The notes under the pieces were generated by a model that saw only the letters and a list, made by a program, of their open reading frames with translations, was not told the origin of the DNA and made no database searches. Source: Salminus brasiliensis (Eukaryota; Chordata; Actinopteri; Characiformes; Bryconidae). From it: DNA of 64,000 nt. The translations under genes were made by a program, and so were the position numbers. The DNA lies in the NCBI RefSeq assembly GCF_030463535.1, contig NC_132878.1:92087007-92151006 (forward strand), in the 5' to 3' direction. Shown one piece after another: positions 11,468-22,690 of the stretch (positions are counted from its first letter, which is position 1; each line of letters starts with the position of its first letter).

Positions 11468-12150
11468 ACTGCAAAAAAAATATGAGATTTTAGGAAGCGA
11501 CATTATCTTACATTTAGTCTAAAATTGGATATTTTTCATTCTCACACCAATAAGATTGTTTAACCTGCTAACTTGTTTTACTTACTTTAGGTCAGTTTAT
11601 CTACTGAAAGTGTTATTTATTGATGAAAGCTAAATTACCTATTATTCTTGAACAGCAAAATTATCTGCTAATAAAATATGATACTTTTAGTACATAAAAT
11701 CACTTAAAACAAACAAACAAACAAAAAAACAAACAAACAAACAAAAAAACAGAAACGGGATGGTTTAAAAGCCAGTGATTGACATGGTCCTATAAAATAT
11801 AATATTTTGGCAGAATTGTTAGAATTGTGATGCTCAGTGTAATATCTTTTAATGGGGCCCAAAATCCCTGGCAGCACCCTGGTTGTAATATTTCTACAAT
11901 AATCTCAAAATTAGAAAGAAATAGATATTTATCATTTTTATCGTTTTTTTGTGTTGCTGAAAGGAAGATAAATTACCACATCAACATAGGAAGGGAGCTG
12001 CTCACCTGATAGAGCTTGAGATGTAGTGGGTGAGTAGAGTATAGGGGAAGGGAATGGGTTGGGCCCTCAATCGTAGGTGCAGGATTTTGACATCTTCCTA
12101 TATTATGTTACTAAAGCATTTTACTTGCTAAGATATTTTTTTGAAGTGTA
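11468..12150. mobile_element. DNA-transposon-like element with CACTGCAAAAAA-type ends
   Basis: The left end CACTGCAAAAAAAATATGAG and the right end, whose reverse complement begins TACACTTCAAAAAAATATC, are loose inverted repeats of a kind common in fish non-autonomous DNA transposons. The 680-bp interior is AT-rich, with an A/AAAC run at 11708-11750, and encodes nothing recognisable. Confidence 0.45.
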
Positions 12151-12380
12151 CACACATGGTTCATTATGAAACCAAAAGTGCTTCTCTTATTGCATTGCAT
12201 TTGAAGCACCTTTAGTTTTTAAGAGTGCATTAAAGCCACTGCTGATCCCTGCCCACACTGGACAATTACCACAGTGAAGTGTGAGAAGAAATAACCCACA
12301 TGAATTCTAAACTATTCATTCTCATTACAGTCACATGACCGCCTTTTGGATATTAACTGTATTATCTGGACTAGGAGTAC

Positions 12381-12781
12381 ATACACTGTATGTCCCAATG
12401 TTTGTGGACACCCCTTCTGATAAATGCATTCGACTACTTCCAGATGAATCCATTGCTGACATAGTAAAAACATGCACACACCGTCTAGTCCCTGTCGAGA
12501 AGGACTTCCAATAGAATAGGACTCTCTGTAGCAGATAAACATGAACCGATTGGCACTCTGCCTAATGCCAGCTGAGCATTGAGCTGTGGAGCAGTGGAAC
12601 TGTGTTCTCTGGAATGATGGATGCTTCTGAATGCAATCAAATCCTCACAGCCATGCTCCAAAATCTAGCAGAAAGCCTTCTTCCCTGGAGAGTAGAGACA
12701 GTTACTCCAACAAAAGCAGCATAAACTCTTAAGGAAACAACGAACGAGCAGGTGTCCCAATACTTTTGTCCATATAGTTAT
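12381..12781 (-). mobile_element. 400-bp Tc1-type MITE, complete copy
   Basis: Bounded by TACACTGTATGTCCCAATG and CTTTTGTCCATATAGTTA, which are inverted repeats of about 25 bp. The interior carries landmarks shared with every other copy in the window: TGTTTGTGGACACCCCTTCT, GTTCTCTGGAATGATGG and CAGTTACTCCAACAAAAGC. It has no coding capacity. It presumably moved with a Tc1-family transposase. Confidence 0.8.
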
Positions 12782-12822
12782 AGTCCATATGTTTTACATG
12801 ATCTAGAAGACTCTTTTGGTGC

Positions 12823-12946
12823 TGGTGTTCTCTGGAATGATGGTGCTCCATCCAGTACTTCTGGGATGAGTTGGGGAGTTGGGGATGATGAGGTGGGGTG
12901 GTGACCATCTAATATCCTGACCTCACTAATGCTCTAGTCGCTGAAT
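12823..12946 (-). mobile_element. Fragment of the 400-bp Tc1-type MITE
   Basis: Internal portion only, with GTTCTCTGGAATGATGG and GGGATGAGTTGGGGAG, 40 bp downstream of a full copy of the same family. No terminal repeats. Confidence 0.7.
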
Positions 12947-13129
12947 CGAGACCCAGATTGTTCCACTCTTATATCTAATCCAGCATTTTCTGCTGATATC
13001 AATCTGATATCCATACTCTTCCATACAGACACATTATCTCCTCTCAATGAAATTTTTACAGCAAGTGATGTCATTCGGCCATCAGAATTAATTAGGTACT
13101 GGTCACATGAGAAATTTACCAGTTGCCAA

Positions 13130-13218
13130 TGAATAACCCACCCAGGCACCCAGTTCAGGAGCTTTTCTTGCCTTGTGCCCTGTGATCGTGGGTAGCACCC
13201 AACCCACAACAACCCTAT
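13130..13218 (-). repeat. Same interspersed repeat, reverse fragment
   Basis: Reverse complement shows GTTGTGGGTTGGGTGCTACC and GGCACAAGGCAAGAAAAGC, matching the head of the copy at 13990. Confidence 0.45.
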
Positions 13219-13989
13219 AGAAGCAGGTAAGAAGATGAATGATGACTATCTGAAAACAAACAACAGGTAGTTGCTATTTTTTGACCTTTCGGTCCTTTCA
13301 AATGTACCATAGTAGGGTCACAACTTCGCTGACGAGGAAAGGGACGTTTTTGAGCGAGTGATCAATTATCCAAGTCTTCTAAAAAGCCCCTTTACCCAAA
13401 ACGTCCATCTCACAGCGTCACAGACAGTCTGTGGTGCAACCGTTTTCTCTATAGTTCACCAGAGCCGGGCTGAATTTCGTCTCGTCCGATTGAACTCGCC
13501 CAGACTAGAGGGAAAAGAAGAGCGCGGCGGAGTTGAAAAGGCCAGGGATAGCGGCGACGTTCCCTCAGATGCTGCACTGCCTCCATCCGTCAAACAGCAG
13601 GGGAGGTCCCACAAACCCTCCAAAGCCGCATCCGTGGGATCTGTCAGCTATGGAGCTTTGTAAACGCTTTCAAGTCCACTTTCGCACTTAGAAACTGGTC
13701 TTTTCATCTGTTTATCTTCAACAATCAATGTGTCACCGTTGACGGCCTCCCAGCATTGCATCTTCAGACTTGAATACGGCTTTAAAATCCATGTTAAAAT
13801 GGAGACCCTGATGCTTTTGATAATGTGCAACATGTGTGTCGTACTTCCCTGTGAAATCCCAGGCCTGAGCTACTGTACAACTGCAGGGGGTTCTGGATTG
13901 CTTGTCCAGAAGATCATAGCAGATACAGATCAACGGTGAAACTTAGAGGCTAATGTAACCACCAATGCTAGAGGGTTTAGTTCATATCA
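13219..13989. other. Intergenic, GC-richer patch
   Basis: 13440-13660 is richer in GC and CpG than its surroundings and carries a 101-codon ORF (13358-13663) without recognisable domain. An exon of an unseen gene cannot be excluded, but no convincing splice pair was found. Confidence 0.4.
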
Positions 13990-14129
13990 TCTTCTTTGCC
14001 TCTTATGCTGGTCATGGTGGGTCCCAAGCCTACTTGGAATCACTGGGCTCAAGGCAAGAATGTACCCTGGACAGGGCTCCAGTCCATCGCAGGGCAACAC
14101 ACAACAAATCACACACTTTTAGGGGCAAT
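13990..14129 (+). repeat. Teleost interspersed repeat (CCAGTCCATCGCAGGG type)
   Basis: Carries TGGTCATGGTGGGTCCCAAG, CTCAAGGCAAGAATGTACCC and GGGCTCCAGTCCATCGCAGG, a frequent fish repeat, probably a LINE tail. It ends in the fold-back at 14130-14171. Confidence 0.55.
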
Positions 14130-14171
14130 CTAGTGTAGCCAATCCACTTACTGGTGAATTGGCTACACTAG
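14130..14171. repeat. Fold-back hairpin, 18-bp arms, 6-nt loop
   Basis: CTAGTGTAGCCAATCCAC at 14130-14147 and GTGAATTGGCTACACTAG at 14154-14171 pair at 17 of 18 positions around the loop TTACTG. The left arm belongs to the interspersed repeat that starts at 13990; the right arm is its inverted copy. Confidence 0.95.
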
Positions 14172-15061
14172 AAGAAGGGCATTTATGTTACTCCTTGGTT
14201 CATTATATGATTTATTGAAACAGCGTCCAGCGGAGTGAGACAGTAACTGTGAACAAAAACATGCTCTTGTGGTGAAATATCCGCAGAGAATTGTGGAGAA
14301 TAGAATTATCGCTTAGGAATGTCTTACGGGGTTGTCAAACACTAGAGGGCGCTCCAGAGCGAGTCCAAATATGGAGCATTTGAGTAAATGCCGCCATGAG
14401 GCCGCCATGTCCAGCGCCAGCTCGCCAACCAGTTAGCAGAAGTAATGCTAGCGCCTCAATTGCTGAAAAACCTTTGCTGTAGACAAATGGAAATATACAG
14501 GTGTGTTTTCTTAGCTTATTTAGTGAAATCCAGCTTTTTCCATTTTCTAAAAGTAAAGGAAGACCTTAAAGCTTAAAGTTTTTTTAGCCATATAGCTTCA
14601 TTCACCCCATTCATTGAGGTCTAGCTTGCAGGCTCCCTCTAGCGTTTCGCAGTCATTATTTGATACAGTGGCGGAAGTAGGAAGTGGCAAGGCTCTCCAA
14701 GAACCGGCTCTGATTAGAACGCTTCTCAACCAACCTGCTGCATAATAACAAACTGTTGTATAATTTCTGTAATCTGTAAACATGGACTTACGCTGCGCTC
14801 GAGTTGGGTCAGAAACTGGGAAATATTAGTAAATAGTAAATAATAGTTGCACTGCACTCCATCAGCCAGTGAAGTCGTATTTACTAGTGGTAAACTCAGG
14901 ATTCTAGTTGAGTTTATGAGATGTGGCCTTTTACCTTTTCCATATATTTTTAAATTCAAACCTTTTTTTTTTTGTTTTTACACTCCAACACTTAGAGCTT
15001 AGGTGAGTGAAAACCATCGGCCCCCGCTACATTAAAAAAGAACACAGATCCAAAATAGAAA
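14172..15061. other. Intergenic, nothing recognised
   Basis: AT-rich, with only short ORFs. A CTAGAGGGCGCTCCAG word (14343) near a CCGCCATGAGGCCGCCATG duplication (14391-14409) is of no known meaning. Confidence 0.6.
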
Positions 15062-16289
15062 TACTGAATATTTACACATTAACTTACACCATACACATCA
15101 TACATTCTCTATACATACACTATACATACACACTATACATAATTTATACATACACTATACATACACACTATATACACATGCACACTATACATCATTTATA
15201 CGCACACTATACATACTTTGTACACACTTTATACATACACTATACACATACTATAAATACACTATACATACACTATACTATACATACACTATTATACATA
15301 CACTATACTATACATACACTATACACACTCTATACATACACTATACACACTATACATGCACTATACACACACTGTGCTTACTCTATACACACACTATACA
15401 TACACACTATACATAATTTATACATACACTATACATACACACTATATACACATGCACACTATACATCATTTATACGCACACTATACATACTTTGTACACA
15501 CTTTATACATACACTATACACATACTATAAATACACTATACATACACTATACTATACATACACTATACTATACATACACTATACACACTCTATACATACA
15601 CTATACACACTATACATGCACTATACACACACTGTGCTTACTCTATATACACACTATACATACACCATACACACTATATGCACACTATACATCATTTATA
15701 CGCACACTATACATACTTTGTACACACTTTATACATACACTATACACATACTATAAATACACTATACATACACTATTATACCTACACTATACTATACATA
15801 CACTATACATACTCTATACATACACTATATACATGCACTATACACACACTATATGCACACTATACATCATTTATACGCACACTATACATACTTTGTACAC
15901 ACTTTATACATACACTATACACATACTATAAATACACTATACATACACTATTATACATACACTATACTATACATACACTATACACACTCTATACATGCAC
16001 TATACACACACTATATATACTATACATACACACTATATACACATACATGCTATATGCAGACTATACATCATTTATACGCACACTATACATACACCATACA
16101 CACACTATATGCAGACTATATATCATTTATACGCACACTATACATACTTTGTACACACTTTATATATACACTATTATACATACACCATACTATACATACA
16201 CTATACATATATTGTACATACACTATACTATACATACACCATACTATACATACACTATACATACTCTATACACAATCTATACACACTAA

Positions 16290-16290
<1 letters not shown>
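15062..16290 (+). repeat. TATACA-rich minisatellite with long composite units
   Basis: ACACTATACATACACTATAC-like words fill 1.2 kb. A longer marker, ATCATTTATACGCACACT, recurs at 15191, 15465, 15691, 15866, 16067 and (variant) 16122, so unit lengths vary between about 55 and 274 bp. Open frames up to 249 codons with HYTYT repeats come from the missing stops of the repeat. A TA run follows at 16292-16314. Confidence 0.95.
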
Positions 16291-16320
<30 letters not shown>

Positions 16321-16697
16321 TATATGCACTCTATGTGCAATATTGCACGGTTTAAAGCAGTTCATGTACAGGTTTAATATATAATCTGAAATCTTTACAT
16401 TGATGGGTGGGTGTGAATTCAGGTGTAGTGTGAATAGAGAGAAGTCTTTGTGGGTGCAGTGTGACTGATCGTAGTTCTAGTAAGTAAGTGCAGGGTGCAG
16501 AATGTGACTGCATGAGGTGGGGGTGTGATGAGTGGTGAGATAACTTGTGGACTGTGTGACAGGTACACTGCGCTACTGTCTGTTCATTGATTTTGTTCGA
16601 TAATGACTCAGTGTTGTTGCTTTGTGATACTACGGATCTCAGTGAAGTTGTATTTACTATTGAAACATCTGGTATATACAACTTTCAGTTTAGCACT

Positions 16698-16797
16698 CAA
16701 ACTCAGCATTAGATACAGGGCTAGCTTCAGGGCTAGCTCTTATTCTAGCTCCAGGGTTAGCTCTAGAGTTAGCTCTAATGTTAGCTCCAGGGTTATG
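16698..16797 (+). repeat. 18-bp minisatellite, about five units
   Basis: Units of the GCTCCAGGGTTA, GCTCTA type, each with one or two GTTAGCTC words. Short and slightly diverged. Confidence 0.8.
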
Positions 16798-17557
16798 CTA
16801 CCTTTCAGTCATGTCAGAAATATCAGATTTACACCTGCATGTAAACGCTGCCTAATACAGACAGAAAAAAACGCCATGCTTCACAATGTAACTTTTGTCC
16901 GCTCTCCAGTGAGGGAGGTTCAGACACCGAACATCTTGGCAGATCAACCAAATTTAAAGGGGACAATTGTTCTATCATGAAATGAAAAGGGTGATTTATT
17001 AAGGTTAATTAACCTGTTTAAGAGCCTTTTTTCTTCAAGGCTTCTGAGCAACAATCGTGAACATCGATATCCAGTGACTTCCATTTCCAAGACACAGAGA
17101 ACTGTCCTGTCTGCTTATCACTTGCGCCACGCTCCATTTGATCAGGAGGCTTGCGGCTTTGTTTACGCACCTCTCCAGGGCTTTGAATGCAGTCTGCTCA
17201 CCTCTTACCGTGCCACCCTCCATCAATAATTGATGGCGCCTCCATCCTGGAAGCGCTCCTCTGAAGTAACAACTTCCAGTTTTGAAGTTCCGCTCCGTTG
17301 CGGTCCCATGACGTGTTTGATCCCCTGCTTTAATGTCATGTGTAGCTTTCAAGAACTGCTCGTTTTCTCTCTGGCACTGAAACACTGCAGCGTTTCTACT
17401 TGTCGTGGCACGTGCCGGGTCATCGGAGCACAAAAACAAGTTCCACACTACTATATTCAGTTCCTTCGGTGAGGATGAACCCAGGTCAGCGCAGGACTGC
17501 TGCGGACAATGCTGCACCAGTTGCAGCAGCAATCCACAGTCTGGATGCATCTGCTTA
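16798..17557. other. Intergenic, nothing recognised
   Basis: A 171-codon antisense ORF (17035-17550) overlaps two plus-strand ORFs and has no known domain. A 17-bp palindrome CCATCAATAATTGATGG sits at 17220-17236. 16315-16697 and 17853-18239 are also blank. Confidence 0.5.
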
Positions 17558-17852
17558 GGGGCAGTGGTGGCTCAGCGGTTAGAGCTCCGGGATATCGATA
17601 ACAGGGTTGTGGGTTCGATTCCCGGGCTCAGCAAGCTGCCACTGTTGGGCCCTTGAGCAAGGCCCTTTACCCTCAATGCTCCCCGGGCGCTGGAGTTGGC
17701 TGCCCACCGCTCTGTGTGTGTGTGTGTGTGTGTACTCACTGCCCCTAACACATGTGTGTGTGTGTGAGTGTGTTCACTACCAGATGGGTTAAATGCGGAG
17801 GACACATTTCGCTGTACACTGTACAGTGACAAATACGTGCACCTTTACCTTT
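17558..17852 (+). mobile_element. tRNA-derived SINE (family A), full length
   Basis: The head carries a pol III A-box-like GTGGCTCAGCGGTTAGAGC (about 17567) and a B box GGGTTCGATTCCC (17611-17623), as in a tRNA gene. The body reads CCACTGTTGGGCCCTTGAGC and the 3' part holds GT repeats and CAGTGACAAATACGTGCACC. Transcription would be by RNA polymerase III, mobilised by a partner LINE. Confidence 0.85.
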
Positions 17853-18239
17853 AGGAAGGGACGCTCCTTATTGGAAGGGGTTTCCATGGTTTAGAGTAAT
17901 TGTAGAGAAATCTAACTATGGGATCTATGACTGACTGTGTTTAACATCAGTTCGTGACAGCAGGCCCACTAGGCTGTGCAGCAGCAGTTTACAACTACAT
18001 ATAGCATATGGATGGGCTTGTTGGCGAGTGCATATTAAAACATGGATATTGGATCTTCGTTTCAACAACATTGGGAGATTGGAGGTATTATAACTAAAAT
18101 TAGCTGGAGACGATAGGATTTTGGAGGAGCCTGTCTCATTTAAACCTCAGACACTTCATGTAGACAAGACAAGACAAGCATATTCACCATTAGCGTTGGA
18201 CACAGATGGGAATCTGGCTTCCACCTTTAACCCATCCGT

Positions 18240-18612
18240 GCAGTCAAGTCAAGTCAGATTTATTTGTATAGCTTTTTACAACTGTTGTCGTCACAAAGCA
18301 GCTTTACATAATTAATAATTAATAAAAGACAGAGACAAAAAATAAATAACGTAAGACATGAAGGATCAAAGACCCCAGTGAGCAGCCAATGGCGACAGTG
18401 GCAAGGAAAAACTCCCTCAGAGCTGGAGGAAGAAACCTTTGGAGGAACCAAGACTCATAAGGGGGTCCCGACCCGTACTCCTCTGATCAGAACTATTTAT
18501 AAATTATTGATAAAAATACCAAACCAGATACAACAGATAGTTAATAGTGGTGATATTAATAGTGCAGGTAGTTACGAGTCCATTCAGGTTTTAACATGGT
18601 CATTAAACAGGT
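18240..18612 (-). repeat. Teleost retroelement 3' region (CAAGTCAGATTTATTTGTATAG type)
   Basis: Starts TCAAGTCAAGTCAGATTTAT, goes on with TCACAAAGCAGCTTTACATA, CAAGGAAAAACTCCCTCAGA and TGGAGGAAGAAACCTTTGGA. This block is extremely common in teleosts. The 78-codon ORF across it (18378-18614) is not a gene. The retroelement would read on the minus strand. Confidence 0.75.
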
Positions 18613-18892
18613 AGCAGTGGTAGGAGGGTGTGCCGCTGGTCTGTTATGAGTGGTGGTGGGTTGGCGAGGCCTGCTGGTTTTAATGGTGGGTGGCAGCTGG
18701 TCTGACGCAGGTAGAGGGGACCTCAGCGGGCAATCTTCCAGCAGGTCGGGCTGGGTGGCCATTTACTCAGAGAAGGTAAAAAGAAGAGGATTTTATGGAG
18801 GGCAGAGAATGTTGAGCAGTATCAGAGTGTGAGCACACACACATACACACATTACATTACATTACATTACATACACACCAGTGAAACACACA

Positions 18893-19049
18893 CAGTGACT
18901 GTGAGCACACATGCCTGGAGCGTTGGGCAGCCATTGCTGCGGCGCTTTCTTCAAGGGCCCAACTGTAGCAGCATGCTGAGCCTGGATATCGAACCCACAA
19001 CCCTGTCATCAACAGCCTGGGGCTCTTACCGCTGAGCCACTGCTGCCTC
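18893..19049 (-). mobile_element. tRNA-derived SINE (family A), reverse copy
   Basis: The reverse complement starts with the head GAGGCAGCAGTGGCTCAGCG, has the B box GGGTTCGATATCC (plus strand 18984-18996) and the body CAGTTGGGCCCTTGAAG, then a CA-rich 3' part. Five ATTAC units lie just beyond at 18850-18870. Confidence 0.8.
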
Positions 19050-19332
19050 ACTGTAACTAGTATCAGGATTTGATTGTATTAGAAAGGGATTTGGTTGTAA
19101 TGTGTTTTGGAGAGACGGCTGTGTTTACACCGCTATAACATGTGGCTCAAATGCATCTCTGACCACCTCCTGAACTGGTTTGAGCTCTTGGATTTGTATC
19201 TCTTGGTTTAAATGCATCTTGGGTGTGTTTGTGTTAGTCACCCTGATACTCAAGACATACAAAGTGGCTAAGTGTAAATGGGGTTTTAGTCTGGTTTGCT
19301 GTTGATTGTTGACGTGAGTGGTGAAGATCACC

Positions 19333-19500
19333 ATGGCCAGATCCAAAGAGCTCTCTGAGGCCTTGATTAAGAAGGTTGTAGATGCAGATGAGTCTGGAGA
19401 GGGGTTTAAAAGATCAAGATGAGCAGACCTCGAGATGAGTAAATAAATCAAAGAGGAAGATTTGTAATGCGGTGTCCAAATGAAATGAACCCAAGGCTTC
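19333..19500 (+). pseudogene. Tc1-type transposase N-terminus fragment
   Basis: ATG at 19333 opens a frame reading MARSKELSEALIKKVVDA, then DESGEGFKRSR and TGA at 19420. This is the start of the helix-turn-helix domain of a fish Tc1-like transposase. The following bases continue in family style but out of frame. Flanking sequence back to about 19240 probably belongs to the same remnant. Confidence 0.6.
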
Positions 19501-19787
19501 ACTGGATTTGCCCAGACAGGGTAATACACCCCTTTATGTACAGTGTCTACATTTTACAGAAGCACTTTATATCCTGGTAGTCAAAAGAAATTACACAGCA
19601 AGGGGTTCAGTGTAGCTAGCAGCTAGAGCTGAAATCCCTGTAAAGTCGGCCTGGCAGTTTACCTGCATGGGACCCAGTTCAATTCCCAGAAAATTACCAG
19701 GAGGGCTCATGTGAACAAGGAGGTCTAGATTATAGCCTGGCAAATTTCTGTAAGATCAGGGAGCTGTTGACCATTCATGCTGAGGAT

Positions 19788-20759
19788 GTCATGACCTGAG
19801 TACTGGGATATTGCCTGGTATGAACGGGTTGCAGCCCCTGTTTACTTACCCCTTGCTGTGGCCCAGAGCTCCACTCTATGACATAAATGTACCTTTGCAC
19901 AAATATAGTGTAAATATTTTTTTTGTGTTTTTTATGTTTCCTCAGACTCAAATGCACCTATCCACATATTCTATTTTCACACTCAATTTGACAACTTCTT
20001 AGTTTAGAATGGAAACCTATGTAAAATATTTTTGGAGCATTTTTATTGGTCCATTTATCATGACATTTTGGACACAATGTAAAGAACACACGTAAACTGA
20101 AAAACATAGAAAATTGAGAAAATATATATTATAATATATATTTTATATATACACAGATTACATTGGTACCACTGACAGGTAATGTGAAACACTGATTTTC
20201 TTCATCTACAGTGGAATCTGTCAAGGGGTGGGATCTACAAACAGGCAGCAAGTCAACAGTGGGGGGTTGTCATGACCTGTGAACTGGGATATTGACTGGT
20301 ATGAATGGGTTGCAGCCCCTGTTTACTTACCCCTTGCTGTGGCCCAGAGCTCCACTCTATGATATAAATGCACCTTTGCACAAATATAGTGTAAATATTA
20401 GTAGTTTTTATGTTTCCTCAGACTCAAATGCACAAATGCACCTATTCTATATTCTATTTTCACACTTTGTCAACTTATTAGTTTATAATGGAAGCCAATG
20501 TAAAATATCATTTTGGAGCAATTTTATTGGTCCATTTATCATGACATGTTTGGACACAATGTAATAAACAACTGCCAATTTCACATTATGCCAAAAGTGA
20601 AAAACATAAAAATGTATGTAATAATATATATTTGATATATACACAAATCAGCCATTACATTGGTACCACTGACAAGTAAAGTGAAACACTGATTTTCTTC
20701 ATCCACAGTGGAATCTGTCAAGGGGTGGGATCTACAAATCAGGCAGCAAGTCAAGAGTC
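19788..20759. repeat. 481-bp tandem duplication
   Basis: GTCATGACCTG...ACTGGGATATTG starts at 19788 and again at 20269. Shared landmarks are TTGCAGCCCCTGTTTACTTA, GTGGCCCAGAGCTCCACTCT and GGTCCATTTATCATGACA. Each copy ends in the 5' end of a Tc1-like element (GGAATCTGTCAAGGGGTGGG), but only the second copy goes on into that element. Confidence 0.9.
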
Positions 20760-21090
20760 AGTTCTTGAAGGTGATGTTGGTGTTAAAAGGGCAAGCATAA
20801 GAATCTCAGCCATTCTGGCAAGAACCAAACTGTGATGGCTAGAGACCGGGTCAGAACATCTCCATAACATCTGGCAGGTCTTTTTTTTTTTTCCTGGTAT
20901 GTAGTGATCAGTACCTACCAAAAGTGCTCCAAGAAAGGACAAGCTGGAGTCAGGGTCATGGGCACCTAGGGCTCATTGATGTGACCCATGTAGACCCCAC
21001 CTCACAACTTTATAACAGGACTTAAAGGATCTGCTGCTAACGTTAGTCTTGATCCCAGGCAATATTACGAATGTTATGGCTGGTCAGCTA
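20640..21090 (+). mobile_element. Deletion derivative of a Tc1-like transposon, copy 2
   Basis: Starts near the 5' inverted repeat (ATCAGCCATTACATTGGT), runs through GGTGATGTTGGTGTTAAA and GGCAAGCATAAGAATCTCAG, skips most of the transposase, and resumes at CAGGACTTAAAGGATCTGC, ending at ATGTTATGGCTGGTCAG. A T-run at 20881-20892 replaces part of the family sequence. No intact protein remains. Confidence 0.75.
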
Positions 21091-22160
21091 GATTAGTGAG
21101 TTATAGCTTTTTAATTAGCAAGCTAATGAAATATTAACATGAGCCGTCTAATTAGCTAAGCCGAGTCAGTAGCTAGCAGATGTTTGATAGGTGCATAACC
21201 ATTTCCTCCCAAAGAACTGCTCTAGAACTGATCCATGCTTCTTCTGTCCTTATTCTTTTCCCAGCGCCAGGAGGGTCCGTTCACTCAGCTCGTCTTTGAG
21301 CGGGGAGAGACCTATAAACCTGAAACTGGAAGCCACATTAATGTTTCAGAAGCATATTTGAAATCCAGACATGAAAACTCATGAGCAGGGAAAAAGGTGT
21401 CGGGTTCAGAAACCAGTGCTCTGTGTTGGGGTTCGGCGGCTGCACTCCTGGGAGAAAACGCTGGGGATTTTAACATGAATGTTCTGGTGCATTGTGAGAC
21501 TAAACTACAGGAGAAACTGTGGAGTTTAACAACTATGCAAATTCAAGTCATCTCCAAAAATCTCCTTTTGAGACCCCACATCTATTATAAATTAGGCCAG
21601 TCTAAGGCCAGTCCCATCACAAGTGCTCTAATGGCTCCATATTAGCGCACAGTGCCTGCACCCCAATGATTGCCACTTGTGAAGTGATTTTAAAGCAACA
21701 CTATGTAGCATTTGTGCCCTAAAACAGCAGCTTCAGTATCATGTTGATGCTCCACTGACTGTAATGGGGAGAATGACCTCTCTATCATTCCCGATCTTGT
21801 GACGCTGGTCAGGAGGGCAGGATAACGCTAGCAAGAACTGTATTACCTGGATCATATTTGTGCAAAATTCTGTAATATCACTCTACTGCCTTAGTGCACA
21901 TGCATCTTTCACTTTCAGTGGCAGTTCTGTATCTCTCAGCTAGTCCAGAAAAAGGTGTCCTTTAGTGGTGGCTCAGAGCGCGAATTACACTTCCTGACTG
22001 TTCCATATTGATGCTTTAAACATGAATGATCAACTCTCATAGCCATTGCAACCAGTCTATATACCTTAATATACCATGTTCTTGGATCATTTAAGACAAA
22101 AAAAAATAGCTTTAACTAACAGAGATCATTTAACATAAATTAACCTTCTTTGGAGCACAG
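21091..22160. other. Intergenic, nothing recognised but one dispersed repeat
   Basis: Holds the reverse-complement partner (21553-21606) of the repeat at 4933. An 82-codon ORF (21397-21645) runs across it and is not convincing. 18613-18892 and 19501-19787 are blank. Confidence 0.55.
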
Positions 22161-22402
22161 GGGGGTGTGGCAGACTAAGGAGCTGTCACCATGATCAGAT
22201 GATCGCTGGTTCGAGTCCCGGTCATGCTGCTAGCCATCGGCAGCCGAGGCCAAGAGTGAGCAAAATTGGCCTTGCTCTCGCTAGGGTGGGTAGTTGGCAC
22301 TCTTGTTGCGGTGCTGGCCGTCACTTGGTGGGGTGTGTGTGGGGGGGGTTACATATGGGTTGGGTAATTGGCAGACCAAAAAAATGACCAGAATCGAGAA
22401 AT
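22161..22402 (+). mobile_element. tRNA-derived SINE (family B)
   Basis: The head GGCAGACTAAGGAGCTGTCA precedes a B box GGTTCGAGTCCC (22208-22219). The body has GCTAGCCATCGGCAGCCGAG, then GGGTGGGTAGTTGGCACTC and TGGGTTGGGTAATTGGCAGA. The CTAGTCCTCACCCTCCT block seen in other copies is replaced here by a G-rich stretch. Confidence 0.8.
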
Positions 22403-22429
22403 ATTGACCTTTCGTCCCCACTGTTAGAA

Positions 22430-22690
22430 AGCTATTTAAGACTGTAATCCCAATTTTGCAGCTGAGACCAGAGGAGGATAGATGGGTCCCCCTTGTGAGT
22501 TCCTCCCAAGGTTTCTTCCAGCTCTGAGGAAGTTTTTTCTTGCCACTGTCGCCTTTGGCTGCTCACCGGGGGTCTTAGATTTTCCCAATTTCACTGTTAT
22601 GTTGTTGATTTCTTGTCTTTTTACTGATTACTGGTGCCGTAAAGCTGCTTTGTGACAACACCGGTTGTAAAAATACATACATGCACAGGC
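22430..22690 (+). repeat. Same teleost retroelement region, opposite orientation
   Basis: Holds CAAGGTTTCTTCCAGCTCTG, TTTTTCTTGCCACTGTCGCC and AAGCTGCTTTGTGACAACAC, the reverse complement of landmarks in 18240-18612. It directly follows a family B SINE. Confidence 0.75.

Noticed and set aside
13358..13663. Possible coding exon in a GC-richer patch
   Set aside because: No domain and no convincing splice sites; kept only as an unclassified region.
15007..16384. Open frames of 129-249 codons rich in H, Y, T and I
   Set aside because: They are translations of the TATACA minisatellite in overlapping frames; composition follows the DNA repeat and there are no domains.
17558..17640. tRNA gene
   Set aside because: A and B boxes are present but no cloverleaf with acceptor and anticodon arms can be made; it is a SINE head. 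The same holds for the B boxes at 22208, 28011, 33691 and 35638.
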